From assembly GCA_023389035.1 (NCBI GenBank), contig JAEWFC010000012.1, positions 36,541 through 100,540 of the forward strand: a DNA stretch of 64,000 nucleotides. Reading direction: 5' to 3'. Below, one piece after another: positions 44,729 to 54,465 of this stretch. The notes below the pieces were generated by a model, which was not told where the DNA came from, searched no databases, and saw only the letters and a list, made by a program, of their open reading frames with translations. Source of the stretch: Acidobacteriota bacterium. Lineage in GTDB: Bacteria; Acidobacteriota; Blastocatellia; Pyrinomonadales; Pyrinomonadaceae. How positions within the stretch are numbered: position 1 is the stretch's first letter; every line of letters begins with the position of its first letter. Position numbers and translations under genes: made by a program.

Positions 44729-46744
44729 ATGGATCTGGATTTCGAATCAAAACGCTGGGTACCCGTGTGCGACTTTTCGCGTGCGGGATTTCGCGTTTTG
44801 GTCTCGGTTTTCTTTTGCTTTGTTTTGTTTTCGACCGCGTCAGGCCAGCGTGGCGGTTCCGGTTGGGTATGGCAAAACCCGCTGCCGCAGGGAAATCAGC
44901 TACACGCAATACACTTTGCTGAAGATAAACTTAACGGGATTGCGGTTGGTGGTGACAGTACGCTTCTTCAAACCGACGATGGTGGGTTTACCTGGCAAAG
45001 TCAGTTGTTTACCGTCGACGTATCATTTTCAGCCGCCTACGTCAGGGACAAGAAGAACGCACTGGTCGTTGGAACGCGCGGAAACATCTTTTTCACTAGT
45101 AACGGCGGTAAACAGTGGAAAGCTGCAACGGTGGACGCCCGCGACCATCTTTACGGGGTCACGTTCCCAAACTCGGCGAGTTCCGTCGGCTACGCAGCGG
45201 GAACGTACGGCCGTATTTTGCGAACAGATGACAGCGGCCGCATTTGGCGATCAGTCGCCTCGGGGAGAGACGAGCATTTCATTCAGATCTCCGCGTTCGA
45301 TCGAGACCGCGTTGCCGCCGCCGGTGCTAGCGGCACTGTGATGGTCTCTGTAGACGGTGGTCAAAAATGGCAGTCGAACAAGCCTTGTGGCACCACTGGG
45401 ATTAACGCGATCGTTTACCCGGCCGAAGAGTTGATCATCGCAGTTGGCAGGACAGGCTGCGTTGCTCGCTCGGACGATAACGGCCAGACGTGGCAGCGGG
45501 TCAACATATTCTCCAGGGCGGACATTCTATCTGCATGCTTTACCGACGCGAAACGCGGATCAATGTCGGATTCCAATGGGCTGGTGTGGTTGACCGGTGA
45601 CGGCGGGGTAACATGGCTGCCCTTCAACGTTCGGACTAACCCAAAGCTTTTGTCGCTGCACTTTTCAGATGAATATACCGGTTGGGCTGTTGGCGAGAAC
45701 GGGCTGATCGTCCGAACTGACGACGGCGGATACAGCTGGCAGCGGCTGCTCGTCGGAGGACGTGACGATGTAAACGACCTCGCGATGTTTACCGACGAGA
45801 TCGGTGTTGCGGTCGGTTCAAACGGTCGGATCTGGATCACCAATGATGGCGGAAGAGACTGGCTGCCGGTGTTCACCGACACAGACCGGACGCTCAACGG
45901 GTTGAATTTCCTGACCGATGAAAAGGGTTGGGTCGTTGGGGATGGGGGCACCGTTCTTCGGACCATTAACTCCGGATCCAGTTGGGGGAAAGGTATCTCG
46001 GGTATCACAGACGATCTGTTTGGGGTTGCGTTCGTTTCGGACCGTGTTGGATTTGCGGTCGGGGCGAACGGAACGATCATCAAGACCACAACCGCCGGAG
46101 CATATTGGACACGGATCGAATCAGGGACAAAGGCGTGGCTCGAAGATATTAAGTTTCTCACGCCTACGCATGGCGTCGCGGTCGGCGATCGAGGGACCGT
46201 TATCGTCTCTCTTGACGGAGGAGAAACATGGTCGCCGGTAAAAACGAATCTGACCGAGAATCTGTATTCGGTGAGTTTTTACGACGACAAGGTGGGATAT
46301 GCGGCCGGTGCAAATGGGATCATCTTACGATCGGACGACGGCGGCTTGTCATGGACCGATCAAGAGGCGCCACTTCGAGCGAACCTTTTTTCCATTCTTG
46401 CCGTCGGGGAGAATGAAGCATTGGCGGTCGGTGAATTTGGAACAGTGCTCGTTACGACCGACGGCGGGGCAAACTGGGAAAACCAGCCAAATATAACCAC
46501 CCGACTTTTACAGGCCGTCTCCTATCGCGGAGGGTCGCAGCTTTGGGTCGCAGGCCGAGGCGGAGCGATCTTGAAACGTACGCGAGCTCTTTCGCCTTCA
46601 AAGATCGTATCGCCGAAACTTCCACCTACATTCCGCTATGCTCCCGTCAGACCGCGTCCGCAACCTCGTAGGCCGCTCGTGACGGTCCCTGATGACGGCG
46701 ATATACCCGCGGCAAAACCAACGCCTGAAGATAACGGAAAGTGA
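44729..46744 (+). CDS. Secreted Ycf48/BNR-repeat propeller protein
   Basis: 671 residues. The N-terminal 23 residues precede a hydrophobic signal segment (VLVSVFFCFVLFSTASG). At least 12 repeats of about 42 residues follow, with the pattern G.AVG..G.I..T.DGG..W, for example VAVGSNGRIWITNDGGRDW. These match Ycf48-like photosystem II assembly/BNR propellers. Outside photosynthetic organisms such proteins are common in Acidobacteria and lack a settled role. The C-terminal 60 residues are Pro/Arg-rich. It follows RNase H by 23 bases. Confidence 0.85.
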   Translation: MDLDFESKRWVPVCDFSRAGFRVLVSVFFCFVLFSTASGQRGGSGWVWQNPLPQGNQLHAIHFAEDKLNGIAVGGDSTLLQTDDGGFTWQSQLFTVDVSFSAAYVRDKKNALVVGTRGNIFFTSNGGKQWKAATVDARDHLYGVTFPNSASSVGYAAGTYGRILRTDDSGRIWRSVASGRDEHFIQISAFDRDRVAAAGASGTVMVSVDGGQKWQSNKPCGTTGINAIVYPAEELIIAVGRTGCVARSDDNGQTWQRVNIFSRADILSACFTDAKRGSMSDSNGLVWLTGDGGVTWLPFNVRTNPKLLSLHFSDEYTGWAVGENGLIVRTDDGGYSWQRLLVGGRDDVNDLAMFTDEIGVAVGSNGRIWITNDGGRDWLPVFTDTDRTLNGLNFLTDEKGWVVGDGGTVLRTINSGSSWGKGISGITDDLFGVAFVSDRVGFAVGANGTIIKTTTAGAYWTRIESGTKAWLEDIKFLTPTHGVAVGDRGTVIVSLDGGETWSPVKTNLTENLYSVSFYDDKVGYAAGANGIILRSDDGGLSWTDQEAPLRANLFSILAVGENEALAVGEFGTVLVTTDGGANWENQPNITTRLLQAVSYRGGSQLWVAGRGGAILKRTRALSPSKIVSPKLPPTFRYAPVRPRPQPRRPLVTVPDDGDIPAAKPTPEDNGK

Positions 46745-46750
46745 GAACCG

Positions 46751-47623
46751 TCACTGCGTAACCAACACCGAGATCCACTCGCCAAGTTCGTCGATCCGGT
46801 AGTCCCGAACGCGTTGCGCGGCGAGAGCTTCTTCGATCATCGGTTTTTGTTCTACCAGAATGCCGGAAAGAATAAGATCACGCGCGGTCACGCCCAATAA
46901 GGTCGGTAGGATCGGGAGAATGACGTCAATGGTCAGATTCGCGAACACGACGTCGAACCGCCCCACTTTCTCTGAAAGCGTCCCTTCAAAAAACTCGATA
47001 CGGTCCGAAACTCCGTTCAGCTCAGCGTTTTCTATAGCGATCGCAACAGAATCTGCATCGGTATCACATGCGACGAGCCGAAGCGTTGACGCGACTTTGG
47101 CGGCAGCGATAGCCAGAACTCCCGTCCCGGTGCCGACATCGAGAACAGTGTCACCGACGCGTACTGTCTGACGCACCTTTTGAAGGCAGAGCCTGGTAGT
47201 CTCATGGGTTCCGGTTCCGAATGCCATATTCGGCTCGATCAGTATCGGGATGCCGTCGGATTCGACGAGTGATTCCCAGGGTGGTGCCACGACGAAGCCG
47301 CCAACAAGTGTAGGCTTCCAATGCTTTTTCCATTCGTGAAGCCAGTCTTCGTGTTCGACGGTCGACCGATTCACGGAGATTACGGACTCGGCCGGAAGAT
47401 CATAGACCTGCATTGCATAGTCGAGTTCTTCCTTAACCCGGGGTTCGTCAGGCAACTCCTGAAAATAGCCAAACACAACGACATTCTCACCCAAAAGTTT
47501 TTTTAGATGATTAATGGACGTGCCGGCTGCGTCAAGCGAATTCAAAGCAAACTCGACCGCCTCGGCAGCTTCCGCGGCGGCGGTGACTTCAAGTGAATAC
47601 CAGGTCTCGGCGTTATTACTCAT
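46751..47623 (-). CDS. prmA: Ribosomal protein L11 methyltransferase
   Basis: 290 residues, family length. SAM-dependent enzyme that trimethylates ribosomal protein L11. Family features: the LGEW... C-terminal end, the substrate-lid segment EWKKHWKP, the GTGTHETT block (MAFGTGTHETTRLCL), SAM motif DVGTGTGVLAIAAAK and the NPxY-like FANLTIDVI. Overlaps era by 4 bases at its start. Confidence 0.94.
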   Translation of the reverse strand: MSNNAETWYSLEVTAAAEAAEAVEFALNSLDAAGTSINHLKKLLGENVVVFGYFQELPDEPRVKEELDYAMQVYDLPAESVISVNRSTVEHEDWLHEWKKHWKPTLVGGFVVAPPWESLVESDGIPILIEPNMAFGTGTHETTRLCLQKVRQTVRVGDTVLDVGTGTGVLAIAAAKVASTLRLVACDTDADSVAIAIENAELNGVSDRIEFFEGTLSEKVGRFDVVFANLTIDVILPILPTLLGVTARDLILSGILVEQKPMIEEALAAQRVRDYRIDELGEWISVLVTQ

Positions 47624-48534
47624 TTGCCGGCCCGCCGTTCTTCTATTCCCATGTCGTCCAGGTCTTTTTCCTTGTTACGCCAGTCTTCAACGACCTTGAC
47701 GAAGAGCTGTAGATGCACATGGCGGCCGAGGAGTTTCTCGATATCCGCCCGTGCCGCCGTTCCGATCTGCTTTAGCTTAGCTCCGCCTTTCCCGATGATT
47801 ATGCCTTTCTGCGAGGGGCGTTCAACGTAGATCGCACAATAGATCTGTACCTGCTCGGGATCGCTTTCATCCCAGCGTTCCGTGACAACCCCGGTTACGT
47901 AAGGTATCTCTTCACCTGTACTCGCGAGGATCTTTTCCCGCACCATTTCGGCTGCTATCGCACGCATCGACTGATCCGTCAGTTCATCGTCGGAGAAGAT
48001 CTTCTCACCCTCCGGCAAATGCTTTACGACCATATCCAACAGATCGATAACTGCGTCGCCTTTTAATGCAGATGTCGGGATGATCTCGGCAAACTCATGC
48101 TCGGTTGCATAAAATTCCATCAACGGGAGCAGTTCGTTCTTATTCTTGATCTTATCGATCTTGTTAAGCACCAGGATCGTCGGCTTAGCGGCCTGCTTTA
48201 CCAGGTCCAATACGAAACGATCGCCGTTCCCGGTCGAAACGCTTGCATCGCGGATCATGACGATGACGTCGACGGACAATAACGCGTCGTGAACTGCGGA
48301 CATCATTCGGCGATTCAACAGGTATCCCGGTTTGTGTACGCCCGGTGTATCTACGAGCACGGCCTGGCCCTGGTCTGAAGTATAGATCCCCTGGATCCGA
48401 TGACGCGTCGTTTGAGGCTTGTTGGAAACCGCGGCGATCTTTTCCCCTACGATCCGGTTAAGCAGAGTCGATTTGCCGGCGTTCGGCCGCCCGATCAGTG
48501 CGGCATAACCGCTACGAAAATTGGCGATGGACAT
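47620..48534 (-). CDS. era: GTPase Era
   Basis: 304 residues from the ATG at 48534; the in-frame codons further upstream are not family sequence. Binds 16S rRNA near its 3' end and helps 30S maturation. G1 GRPNAGKST, G2 QTTRHRIQGI, G3 DTPGVHKPG and G4 NKIDK are all present. The C-terminal KH domain contains the GKGGAKLKQIG motif. The downstream prmA gene overlaps the stop by 4 bases. Confidence 0.95.
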   Translation of the reverse strand: MSIANFRSGYAALIGRPNAGKSTLLNRIVGEKIAAVSNKPQTTRHRIQGIYTSDQGQAVLVDTPGVHKPGYLLNRRMMSAVHDALLSVDVIVMIRDASVSTGNGDRFVLDLVKQAAKPTILVLNKIDKIKNKNELLPLMEFYATEHEFAEIIPTSALKGDAVIDLLDMVVKHLPEGEKIFSDDELTDQSMRAIAAEMVREKILASTGEEIPYVTGVVTERWDESDPEQVQIYCAIYVERPSQKGIIIGKGGAKLKQIGTAARADIEKLLGRHVHLQLFVKVVEDWRNKEKDLDDMGIEERRAGK

Positions 48535-48568
48535 TGATAAAGACGTTAACAAATAAGGCGAAATGAAT

Positions 48569-48596
48569 GAAGGCCGGAACGTCAGTGCCGGCCTTC
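48569..48596 (-). terminator. Hairpin after the TPR-like gene
   Basis: A perfect 9-bp stem GAAGGCCGG/CCGGCCTTC with a 10-base loop lies 23 bases past the stop of the leftward gene at 48619 and ahead of era. The following minus-strand sequence ATTCATTTC has few consecutive T, so it is a weak terminator or an RNA-stability hairpin. Confidence 0.6.
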
Positions 48597-48618
48597 GATG
48601 CAAGAACTATACGATAGC

Positions 48619-50415
48619 TTACTGCTCTTTAATGAGTCGGGCCTTTGCTGCGATCGCTTCATTATGGGCGCCACCCGCTACGGGGCCGATCTTGATCGCG
48701 GCGTCATAAATGCCGATAGCGTACGTGGTATCACCGTAGAATTCATAGATCTTAGCGAGCGCCACATAAGATAGCGAGACCAGAGCGGGATCGGTCCGCT
48801 GAGCAGCGGCGATACGGATCACATTTTCAAATGCTACTTTTGCCTCGACCAGCAATTCCCGCTGTTTTGCCTGCTCGCTAGGATCGTCGAGTTCGGCCGC
48901 CGAGAGACTCGCAACTCGACCGATATTGTAATAAACACGGGCTTCTGCCGGATTCTTGTCGAGCAACGCTTTAAGGTCGGCGGCAGCCTTCGCATAGCTC
49001 TTCGCAGCGATATCTTTGTCGATCTCGATCAGCTGCGTCGTGACGGGATTTTCGACAATAATAGTTTCCCCCGGCTTCGTCTTTCGAGCCTCGCGAGCGG
49101 CGATAGCCCTTTTACGAGCGTCGGCGAATTGCTCGTAGCGGCCACTCTCTTTCGCGGCGTCGAACGAGAGGAGCATGTCCTGCATTGAGGAAGCGATGTT
49201 GAAACCGGAGTCCTCGACACCCTTCAGCTGATCTGCAAAATAAAATACCAGCAAGGCCCCTTTTTCATAATCTTCGGATAGTCGAAGTATGGTCTCATCG
49301 GCCTGTGACTGTTTGAACCGTTCAAGCTCGGCAGACACCTCGCGTTTCTCTGCGTCTGTCTTTTTGAGATCTATGTTCTTTCGGCTCTGCTCTGTCGCGA
49401 TCCGCACACGGAGATTCTCCATCTGCTTAGCGTCGATCGCGGCTACCAACGATCGGGATATCGTAAGGTAAACATCCGGTGAAACTTGAGGATTCTTAAC
49501 GCGATGCTCATCGAGCATCTTTTTGACGGCATCCCGGATCACTGCTACGTCTTTAGACGAATTGATGACCAACGGGTCAATGACAAACTGCAGGTAAGCT
49601 CGTCGCACTTCCGAAAGAGTGATGTCGCTGTCGGGCGGGACGACCGCATAATAATCGTCCTTAACGTTCATAAAGACGACGTTCCCGGTCGGTGCCAACA
49701 TCTCAGGGACAATGAAGAATCGGCGTTCACGCTCGCGCCGTTCGTTAGATACGAGGGTCGTACGTTTGGATCCGGTGCGCTGAGTCTCGGTCCTGACCGT
49801 CTCGATGTAATTCAATTGCGGGCGAGTCTGCAGATAAGTGAGGAGTTCGCTGACCATTTCACCGGCCGATCTGCGTAGCGCAGTGTCTGACGCAGCCTGG
49901 TAGAGCCTTACGTATTCCGGAAGATTCGCCGAAAAGGTCGAAGCACGATAAAAGTCTCTGACTAGAGGAGCAAAATCGAGGACGTCAAGCAACGCCCCGG
50001 GGAGATCACTGGTAACCACCGGATCTGCGAGCTCGGGAGCCGGCGATAGAGCATAAGCCATTGCGACGAATGAGGCCGTGATATCCGCGTCCGACATATT
50101 TGCGTGCCGCCGCTTGTGCTGCTGAACAAAGCTCGATATACGATCACGAAGCTTCGGGTCCAGCTTTGCAAGGTCGCTCCGCAGCAACTCGCGAAACTTT
50201 GTACCTTCAGGCGAAAGAGGAGGGTTCAGGACGGGAACCGTCTCACCTGATGCTGTGGTCGTCCGCGCTGCCTCAAGCGTTGCAAGGACAGCCATTACAC
50301 GTTTGTCAGGCTCAACGCGTACACCGTAATTCGAGAGGTCGAATCCGACGGGCATCTGAGCACTGACGCTCGAGTACAGCATCAAGCCGATGATCAGCAA
50401 TAAAGATCTTTTCAT
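48619..50415 (-). CDS. Secreted TPR-like hypothetical protein
   Basis: 598 residues from the ATG at 50415, which gives a signal peptide (MKRSLLLIIGLMLYSSVSAQ). The next 450 residues are mostly helical. The C-terminal 120 residues contain TPR-like repeats (KSYAKAAADLKALLDKNPAEARVYYNIGRVA and YVALAKIYEFYGDTTYAIGIYDAAIKIGP). No enzymatic motif. Function unknown; probably periplasmic protein-protein contact. Confidence 0.72.
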   Translation of the reverse strand: MKRSLLLIIGLMLYSSVSAQMPVGFDLSNYGVRVEPDKRVMAVLATLEAARTTTASGETVPVLNPPLSPEGTKFRELLRSDLAKLDPKLRDRISSFVQQHKRRHANMSDADITASFVAMAYALSPAPELADPVVTSDLPGALLDVLDFAPLVRDFYRASTFSANLPEYVRLYQAASDTALRRSAGEMVSELLTYLQTRPQLNYIETVRTETQRTGSKRTTLVSNERRERERRFFIVPEMLAPTGNVVFMNVKDDYYAVVPPDSDITLSEVRRAYLQFVIDPLVINSSKDVAVIRDAVKKMLDEHRVKNPQVSPDVYLTISRSLVAAIDAKQMENLRVRIATEQSRKNIDLKKTDAEKREVSAELERFKQSQADETILRLSEDYEKGALLVFYFADQLKGVEDSGFNIASSMQDMLLSFDAAKESGRYEQFADARKRAIAAREARKTKPGETIIVENPVTTQLIEIDKDIAAKSYAKAAADLKALLDKNPAEARVYYNIGRVASLSAAELDDPSEQAKQRELLVEAKVAFENVIRIAAAQRTDPALVSLSYVALAKIYEFYGDTTYAIGIYDAAIKIGPVAGGAHNEAIAAKARLIKEQ

Positions 50416-50539
50416 TGGATAAACAAGCTGAGACAAACTATCGAAAACCGCAGATGGTCTTATAAAGCGATCAAGTTTTCTGCACGCAACGAATATTGAT
50501 GTTTTGCGCAATTCCTAAGATGCCCACGCAAAGGAAAAC

Positions 50540-50569
50540 GGGGATAAAGGACGCTGATCCTTTACCCCC
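50540..50569 (-). terminator. Intrinsic terminator after the STAS gene
   Basis: Minus-strand stem GGGGTAAAGGA/TCCTTTATCCCC (one G-T pair) with loop TCAGCG, followed by CGTTTTCCTTT. It lies 25 bases past the stop of the anti-anti-sigma gene. Confidence 0.7.
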
Positions 50570-50593
50570 GGATTTATGGCCTATAGACCTTGA

Positions 50594-50941
50594 TCAATTG
50601 TACGAAGCGAGAGCGTCGGCCTCTGAATCGTACACGTCAAAAACGGTCAAAAGCTTCGTAATTGCCAGCAGGTCCTGAATCTTTTGGGTCAAATTCAAAA
50701 GCTTAAGCGTGCCACCTTCCTTATTTACAGCGGTAAAGCTCGAGACCAGCTCACCGATGCCGCTCGAATCGATATACCCTACGCCGCCGAGATTGAGAAG
50801 GATCTTATTCTTACCTTCGCCGAGAAGACGGCGGATGGCGCTTCGCAGTGCGACACTACCTTCACCGATAGTAACCTTACCCTGAAGATCTAGGATCGTT
50901 ACGTCGCCCGCCTGGCGCTCCGAAATGGTGATATCAGACAT
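50594..50941 (-). CDS. STAS-domain anti-anti-sigma factor
   Basis: 115 residues, one STAS domain. The phospho-acceptor serine is in the conserved VGYIDSSGIGELV block. In partner switching the unphosphorylated protein captures the anti-sigma kinase and frees the sigma factor. The cognate kinase is probably the upstream gene at 51029, 87 bases away. An acidic pair EE near the N-terminus of the typical family is replaced here by ISERQAGDV. Confidence 0.9.
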   Translation of the reverse strand: MSDITISERQAGDVTILDLQGKVTIGEGSVALRSAIRRLLGEGKNKILLNLGGVGYIDSSGIGELVSSFTAVNKEGGTLKLLNLTQKIQDLLAITKLLTVFDVYDSEADALASYN

Positions 50942-51028
50942 TTTTCTCTCCTACTAATGTTATTTAAATGTTGTGCAAAAGCCGATTGTAGCCGTAACCC
51001 AAAAGATTGTCCATGAATCGATCAAGAT

Positions 51029-51439
51029 TTAATTATGCTTGACCATCGTCACTTTCATCCCGCCGCCGTCTGCTTCCGTCCATTCGACAACGTCCATAAA
51101 TGACCGCATAAACAGTATCCCGCGGCCCGTCGCTTTAAGCAGATTTTCCGGATCGGTTGGATCAGGTATCTCGTCGAGCGTGAATCCGCTGCCGAAATCC
51201 CGGACCGTGATCTCTAGCCCATTTTCCAGTTTTGCGAAAGTGAGCTCAACGCTCTTTCCTTCATCAAACCGATTTCCATGCTTAACGGCATTGGCTACAG
51301 ACTCACGTACGGCCAGATCGATCGCCGAGATCAGATCAGAACCGAATCCGTTATCGCGCGCGAAACGCTCCGCACTAAGGGCGGCCTCATCGACGGATTC
51401 GATCCGTGTCGGCAATATCAACTCTTCGGTTATCGGCAC
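51029..51439 (-). CDS. RsbW/SpoIIAB-like anti-sigma serine kinase
   Basis: 136 residues of the GHKL ATPase superfamily. N box AVRESVANAVKHGNRF, G1-like DFGSGFTLDEIPDP and G2-like ATGRGILFMRSFMD are present. It phosphorylates STAS proteins and blocks a sigma factor. The sigma factor itself is not in the neighbourhood. It precedes the STAS gene on the same strand. Confidence 0.88.
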   Translation of the reverse strand: MPITEELILPTRIESVDEAALSAERFARDNGFGSDLISAIDLAVRESVANAVKHGNRFDEGKSVELTFAKLENGLEITVRDFGSGFTLDEIPDPTDPENLLKATGRGILFMRSFMDVVEWTEADGGGMKVTMVKHN

Positions 51440-51516
51440 GTTAGTCCTTGTAAGTTATCGGTTTTACAAGGTTTCTGTCAAGACAAACCGCCTGCCGAAC
51501 GGGTAGAATTGAAAAT

Positions 51517-52815
51517 ATGAAGATCAGGCCGGCAATAACGGTCCGGGGCGACATCGAACTCCCGGGCGATAAGTCGATATCACACCGTGCGGCCATGATC
51601 TCAGCGATCGCCACCGGATCGAGCCGTATCGGTAACTTCGCGAAATCGGCGGATTGTGAGTCGACCCTTTCCTGCCTTAAAGAACTTGGAGTTAGGATTT
51701 CGCGGAGCGGATCCGAGACAGTTATCGACGGGAGGGGTAAATACGGCTTAATTGCACCGTCTGTCCCTTTGGATTGCGGCAACAGCGGGACGACAATGAG
51801 GCTTCTCGCGGGTATCCTGGCCGGTCAGCCCTTTAGGTCGGAGTTGATCGGCGACGAGTCGCTCAGCAAACGGCCAATGCGACGTGTCATCGAGCCGTTG
51901 GTAAGAATGGGCTGCGACATAGCGTCGCACAATGGAACGGCACCGCTGCAAATTATCGGGTCGCGACCGCTGTCAGCGATCATGTACGAAATGCCGGTAA
52001 GTTCCGCTCAGGTCAAGTCGTGCGTACTGATGGCCGGATTATTCGGGGACGGGACCACAAAAGTCACAGAGCGAACCATGACCCGCGACCATACCGAGCG
52101 AATGCTTCTTCGTTTCGGGGCTCGCATAACCGAGACCGTCACGGGCTCCGAAAAGAGCATTTCGATCGAAGGATCGTCCGAACTGCATGCTGCAGAGATC
52201 CGGATTCCGGGAGACATCTCAGGTGCGGCATTCTTTGTAGCAGCCGCCGCGGGGCTGGTCGGTTCGCATGTAAAGATCAGAAATGTTGGCCTCAACCCGA
52301 CGAGGACCGCATATCTCGATGTTTTGAGGCGGATCGGCGCAAACTTTGCGATCAGCGATACGGATGATTCTTCCGGGGAACCGGTTGGGACGCTAGACAT
52401 ATTTGGACGTGATCTAGGGCCCTCGGACACTCCAGAACTTATCCACGGCCAGGACATCCCGAATTTGATAGATGAGATCCCAATACTTGCCGTCCTAGGT
52501 ACAAGGTTGCCGGGCGGGCTCGAAGTTCGTGATGCCGCTGAACTAAGAGTAAAGGAATCGGACAGGATCGCCGCAGTTGTAGAGAATCTGACGCGCATGG
52601 GAGCACATGTCGAGGAGTTCGCTGACGGTTTCCGTGTCTCTCGTTCGGAATTGATGGGAGCCGAAATAGAGTCTTTCGGCGATCACCGTATCGCGATGGC
52701 TTTTGCCGTCGCCGGATTGTTTGCGCAGGGCGAGACCAATATATTACGGCCGGAATGTGTAGCGGTTTCGTTTCCGAATTTTTTTGACCAGCTTGATCGG
52801 GTCGCTATTCGATGA
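51517..52815 (+). CDS. aroA: 3-phosphoshikimate 1-carboxyvinyltransferase (EPSP synthase)
   Basis: 432 residues. Transfers enolpyruvyl from PEP to shikimate-3-phosphate. Signature PGDKSISHRA near the N-terminus with the substrate lysine, the DCGNSGTTMRL block, the conserved RVKESDR and GDHRIAMA near the C-terminus. It starts 77 bases from the divergent anti-sigma kinase gene and overlaps aroK by 4 bases, so it is translationally coupled to it. Confidence 0.96.
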   Translation: MKIRPAITVRGDIELPGDKSISHRAAMISAIATGSSRIGNFAKSADCESTLSCLKELGVRISRSGSETVIDGRGKYGLIAPSVPLDCGNSGTTMRLLAGILAGQPFRSELIGDESLSKRPMRRVIEPLVRMGCDIASHNGTAPLQIIGSRPLSAIMYEMPVSSAQVKSCVLMAGLFGDGTTKVTERTMTRDHTERMLLRFGARITETVTGSEKSISIEGSSELHAAEIRIPGDISGAAFFVAAAAGLVGSHVKIRNVGLNPTRTAYLDVLRRIGANFAISDTDDSSGEPVGTLDIFGRDLGPSDTPELIHGQDIPNLIDEIPILAVLGTRLPGGLEVRDAAELRVKESDRIAAVVENLTRMGAHVEEFADGFRVSRSELMGAEIESFGDHRIAMAFAVAGLFAQGETNILRPECVAVSFPNFFDQLDRVAIR

Positions 52816-53345
52816 GCATTCAGAACGCAAAGGGAGAGCAAACCAGAATTGTCCTGACGGGCTTTATGGGCGTTGGGAAATCCAGCGTCGCAAGGCATCT
52901 GGCAAGCATGCTCCGCACACAAAGGGCGGATCTTGACCATTACATCGAACGCTCTACACATCGAAAGATAGCCCAGATCATCGACACCGACGGGCTCGAG
53001 CGATACCGAGCGATAGAAACAGAGCATCTGATCAGGCTGCTCGCGGAATCGGACGCTCAGATCATTTCGCTTGGCGGCGGAACCTGGACCGTGGAGCAAA
53101 ACCGTGCCCACATCCGCTCATGCGGCCTCACGAGTATCTGGCTGGAGTCAACCTTCGACCACTGTTGGCAGAATATCCGGAATTCCAGAAAGGATAGGCC
53201 GCTTGCTCGTGACAAAGCTGCGGCACTTGAGCTTTTTGAGTCCCGCCAAGGCGTTTATTGCCTTGCGGATTGGCATTTCATCATCCGTCCCGAATTCAAC
53301 TCTTACGAGATCGCTGAACAGATACGCGAACAGATCTTTGGGTAG
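52812..53345 (+). CDS. aroK: Shikimate kinase
   Basis: 177 residues. Walker A GFMGVGKSS near the N-terminus, the DLDHYIE segment with the shikimate-binding aspartate, and the GGGTW turn (usually GGG). The RxxxR-type lid RKDRPLA follows. The start ATG overlaps the aroA stop. No terminator is visible in the next 165 bases. Confidence 0.92.
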   Translation: MSIQNAKGEQTRIVLTGFMGVGKSSVARHLASMLRTQRADLDHYIERSTHRKIAQIIDTDGLERYRAIETEHLIRLLAESDAQIISLGGGTWTVEQNRAHIRSCGLTSIWLESTFDHCWQNIRNSRKDRPLARDKAAALELFESRQGVYCLADWHFIIRPEFNSYEIAEQIREQIFG

Positions 53346-53510
53346 TAACTGTTAAAAATACCGGTTGAAATTTTTTGTGAATTAAACCAAGATAGTTCAA
53401 CCACATTCATTCTTGCCTGAAGTCTGGGCTATTTTTGTGAGCTGATCGCGAAACATTGTGTTGTTTTTCGGTCTTATTACACGAGTTCACGTTTCGAAAC
53501 TGGAGGAACA

Positions 53511-53993
53511 ATGAGAACAAGGTTTTTAACATTATTTACTATCGCAGCTGTGGTCTTTATGGCCGCGTGCGGAAAAAGCGACGCGGATCTGCAGAAAGCG
53601 GTGCAAGACAAGCTGACGGCCGATGGAGTTAGCGGAGTGACCGTTGCTGTGAACGATGGCGTCGCAACGCTCTCCGGTGAGGTCGCCGACATCACCGTAA
53701 AGAACAAAGCTGCCGCGTCGGCAGGTGCTGTTGAAGGCATTAAGTCGGTCACAAACAACACCACGACCAAACCGCTTCCGGTTGCGACGCCGGCCGCCGC
53801 GGATCCTGCACTCACTGGCAAGATCACTGAAAACTTGAAGAAGGCTGGCTGCGGAACTGCCTCAGTTTCTGTGGTTGGCGGAAAAGTGACGGTCACCGGC
53901 GAAGTGCCGAACGCGAAGTATGCTGAATGTATTCAGGTGATCAACCAGTCAGGGATCACTGGGATCGACAACCAGCTCAAGAGAGGCAACTAA
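53511..53993 (+). CDS. Lipoprotein with two BON domains
   Basis: 160 residues. The signal peptide ends MAAC with lipidated C20. Two BON-like domains follow at about 25-80 (DLQKAVQDKLTADGVSGVTVAVNDGVATLSGEV) and 95-158, joined by a Thr/Pro/Ala linker. BON domains bind phospholipids or peptidoglycan-linked partners in envelope-stress proteins such as OsmY. A strong GGAGGAAC ribosome site precedes the ATG. The LysM gene follows 17 bases downstream. Confidence 0.85.
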   Translation: MRTRFLTLFTIAAVVFMAACGKSDADLQKAVQDKLTADGVSGVTVAVNDGVATLSGEVADITVKNKAAASAGAVEGIKSVTNNTTTKPLPVATPAAADPALTGKITENLKKAGCGTASVSVVGGKVTVTGEVPNAKYAECIQVINQSGITGIDNQLKRGN

Positions 53994-54010
53994 CCAAGGA
54001 GGAATGAACA

Positions 54011-54391
54011 ATGTCAGCACAAGAGAAATATCAAACGCTTCTTGACCTTGCCAATCAAAATGGTACGACGTACGAGCTCAGCGAGGGCGACGGCGGAACG
54101 CTGGTCGTTACCGGAACCGCACCTAGCGCGGAAGCAAAGCAGCAGCTGTGGGACGAGTACAATCGGCTTGACCCGGATTTCCGGTCCGGCGATCTGATCC
54201 TTAATATCCAGACCTCGGAAGCTGCGGCCGGTGGCGGAATGCATACCCACACCGTCGTGTCCGGCGATAACCTGTCAAAGATCGCCAAACAGTACGGCAT
54301 CGAATGGAAAGCGATCTGGGACCACAACCGCGACATCTTGAACCATCCCGATAAGATCTATCCGGGACAGGAATTGAAGATACCGATGTAA
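54011..54391 (+). CDS. LysM domain protein with BON-like N-terminus
   Basis: 126 residues without a signal peptide. The first 75 residues resemble a divergent BON domain (YELSEGDGGTLVVTGTAPS). A LysM domain is at the C-terminus, with HTVVSGDNLSKIAKQYGIEWKAIWDHN and IYPGQELKIPM. The layout resembles E. coli Kbp/YgaU (BON+LysM, potassium-binding), which is also cytosolic. A GGAGGAA ribosome site lies just upstream. Part of the BON-lipoprotein operon. Confidence 0.83.
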   Translation: MSAQEKYQTLLDLANQNGTTYELSEGDGGTLVVTGTAPSAEAKQQLWDEYNRLDPDFRSGDLILNIQTSEAAAGGGMHTHTVVSGDNLSKIAKQYGIEWKAIWDHNRDILNHPDKIYPGQELKIPM

Positions 54392-54411
54392 TCCGAGATA
54401 TCCGATAATTC

Positions 54412-54450
54412 AAAATGCGTCGCCGGCATCACTGTCAGCGACGCATTTTT
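54412..54450. terminator. Intrinsic terminator after the LysM gene
   Basis: AAAATGCGTCGC pairs with GCGACGCATTTT (12 bp) with a 14-base loop and a following T-tract. It separates convergent genes and can work in both directions. Confidence 0.88.
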
Positions 54451-54465
54451 AATTGATTGGATCTG

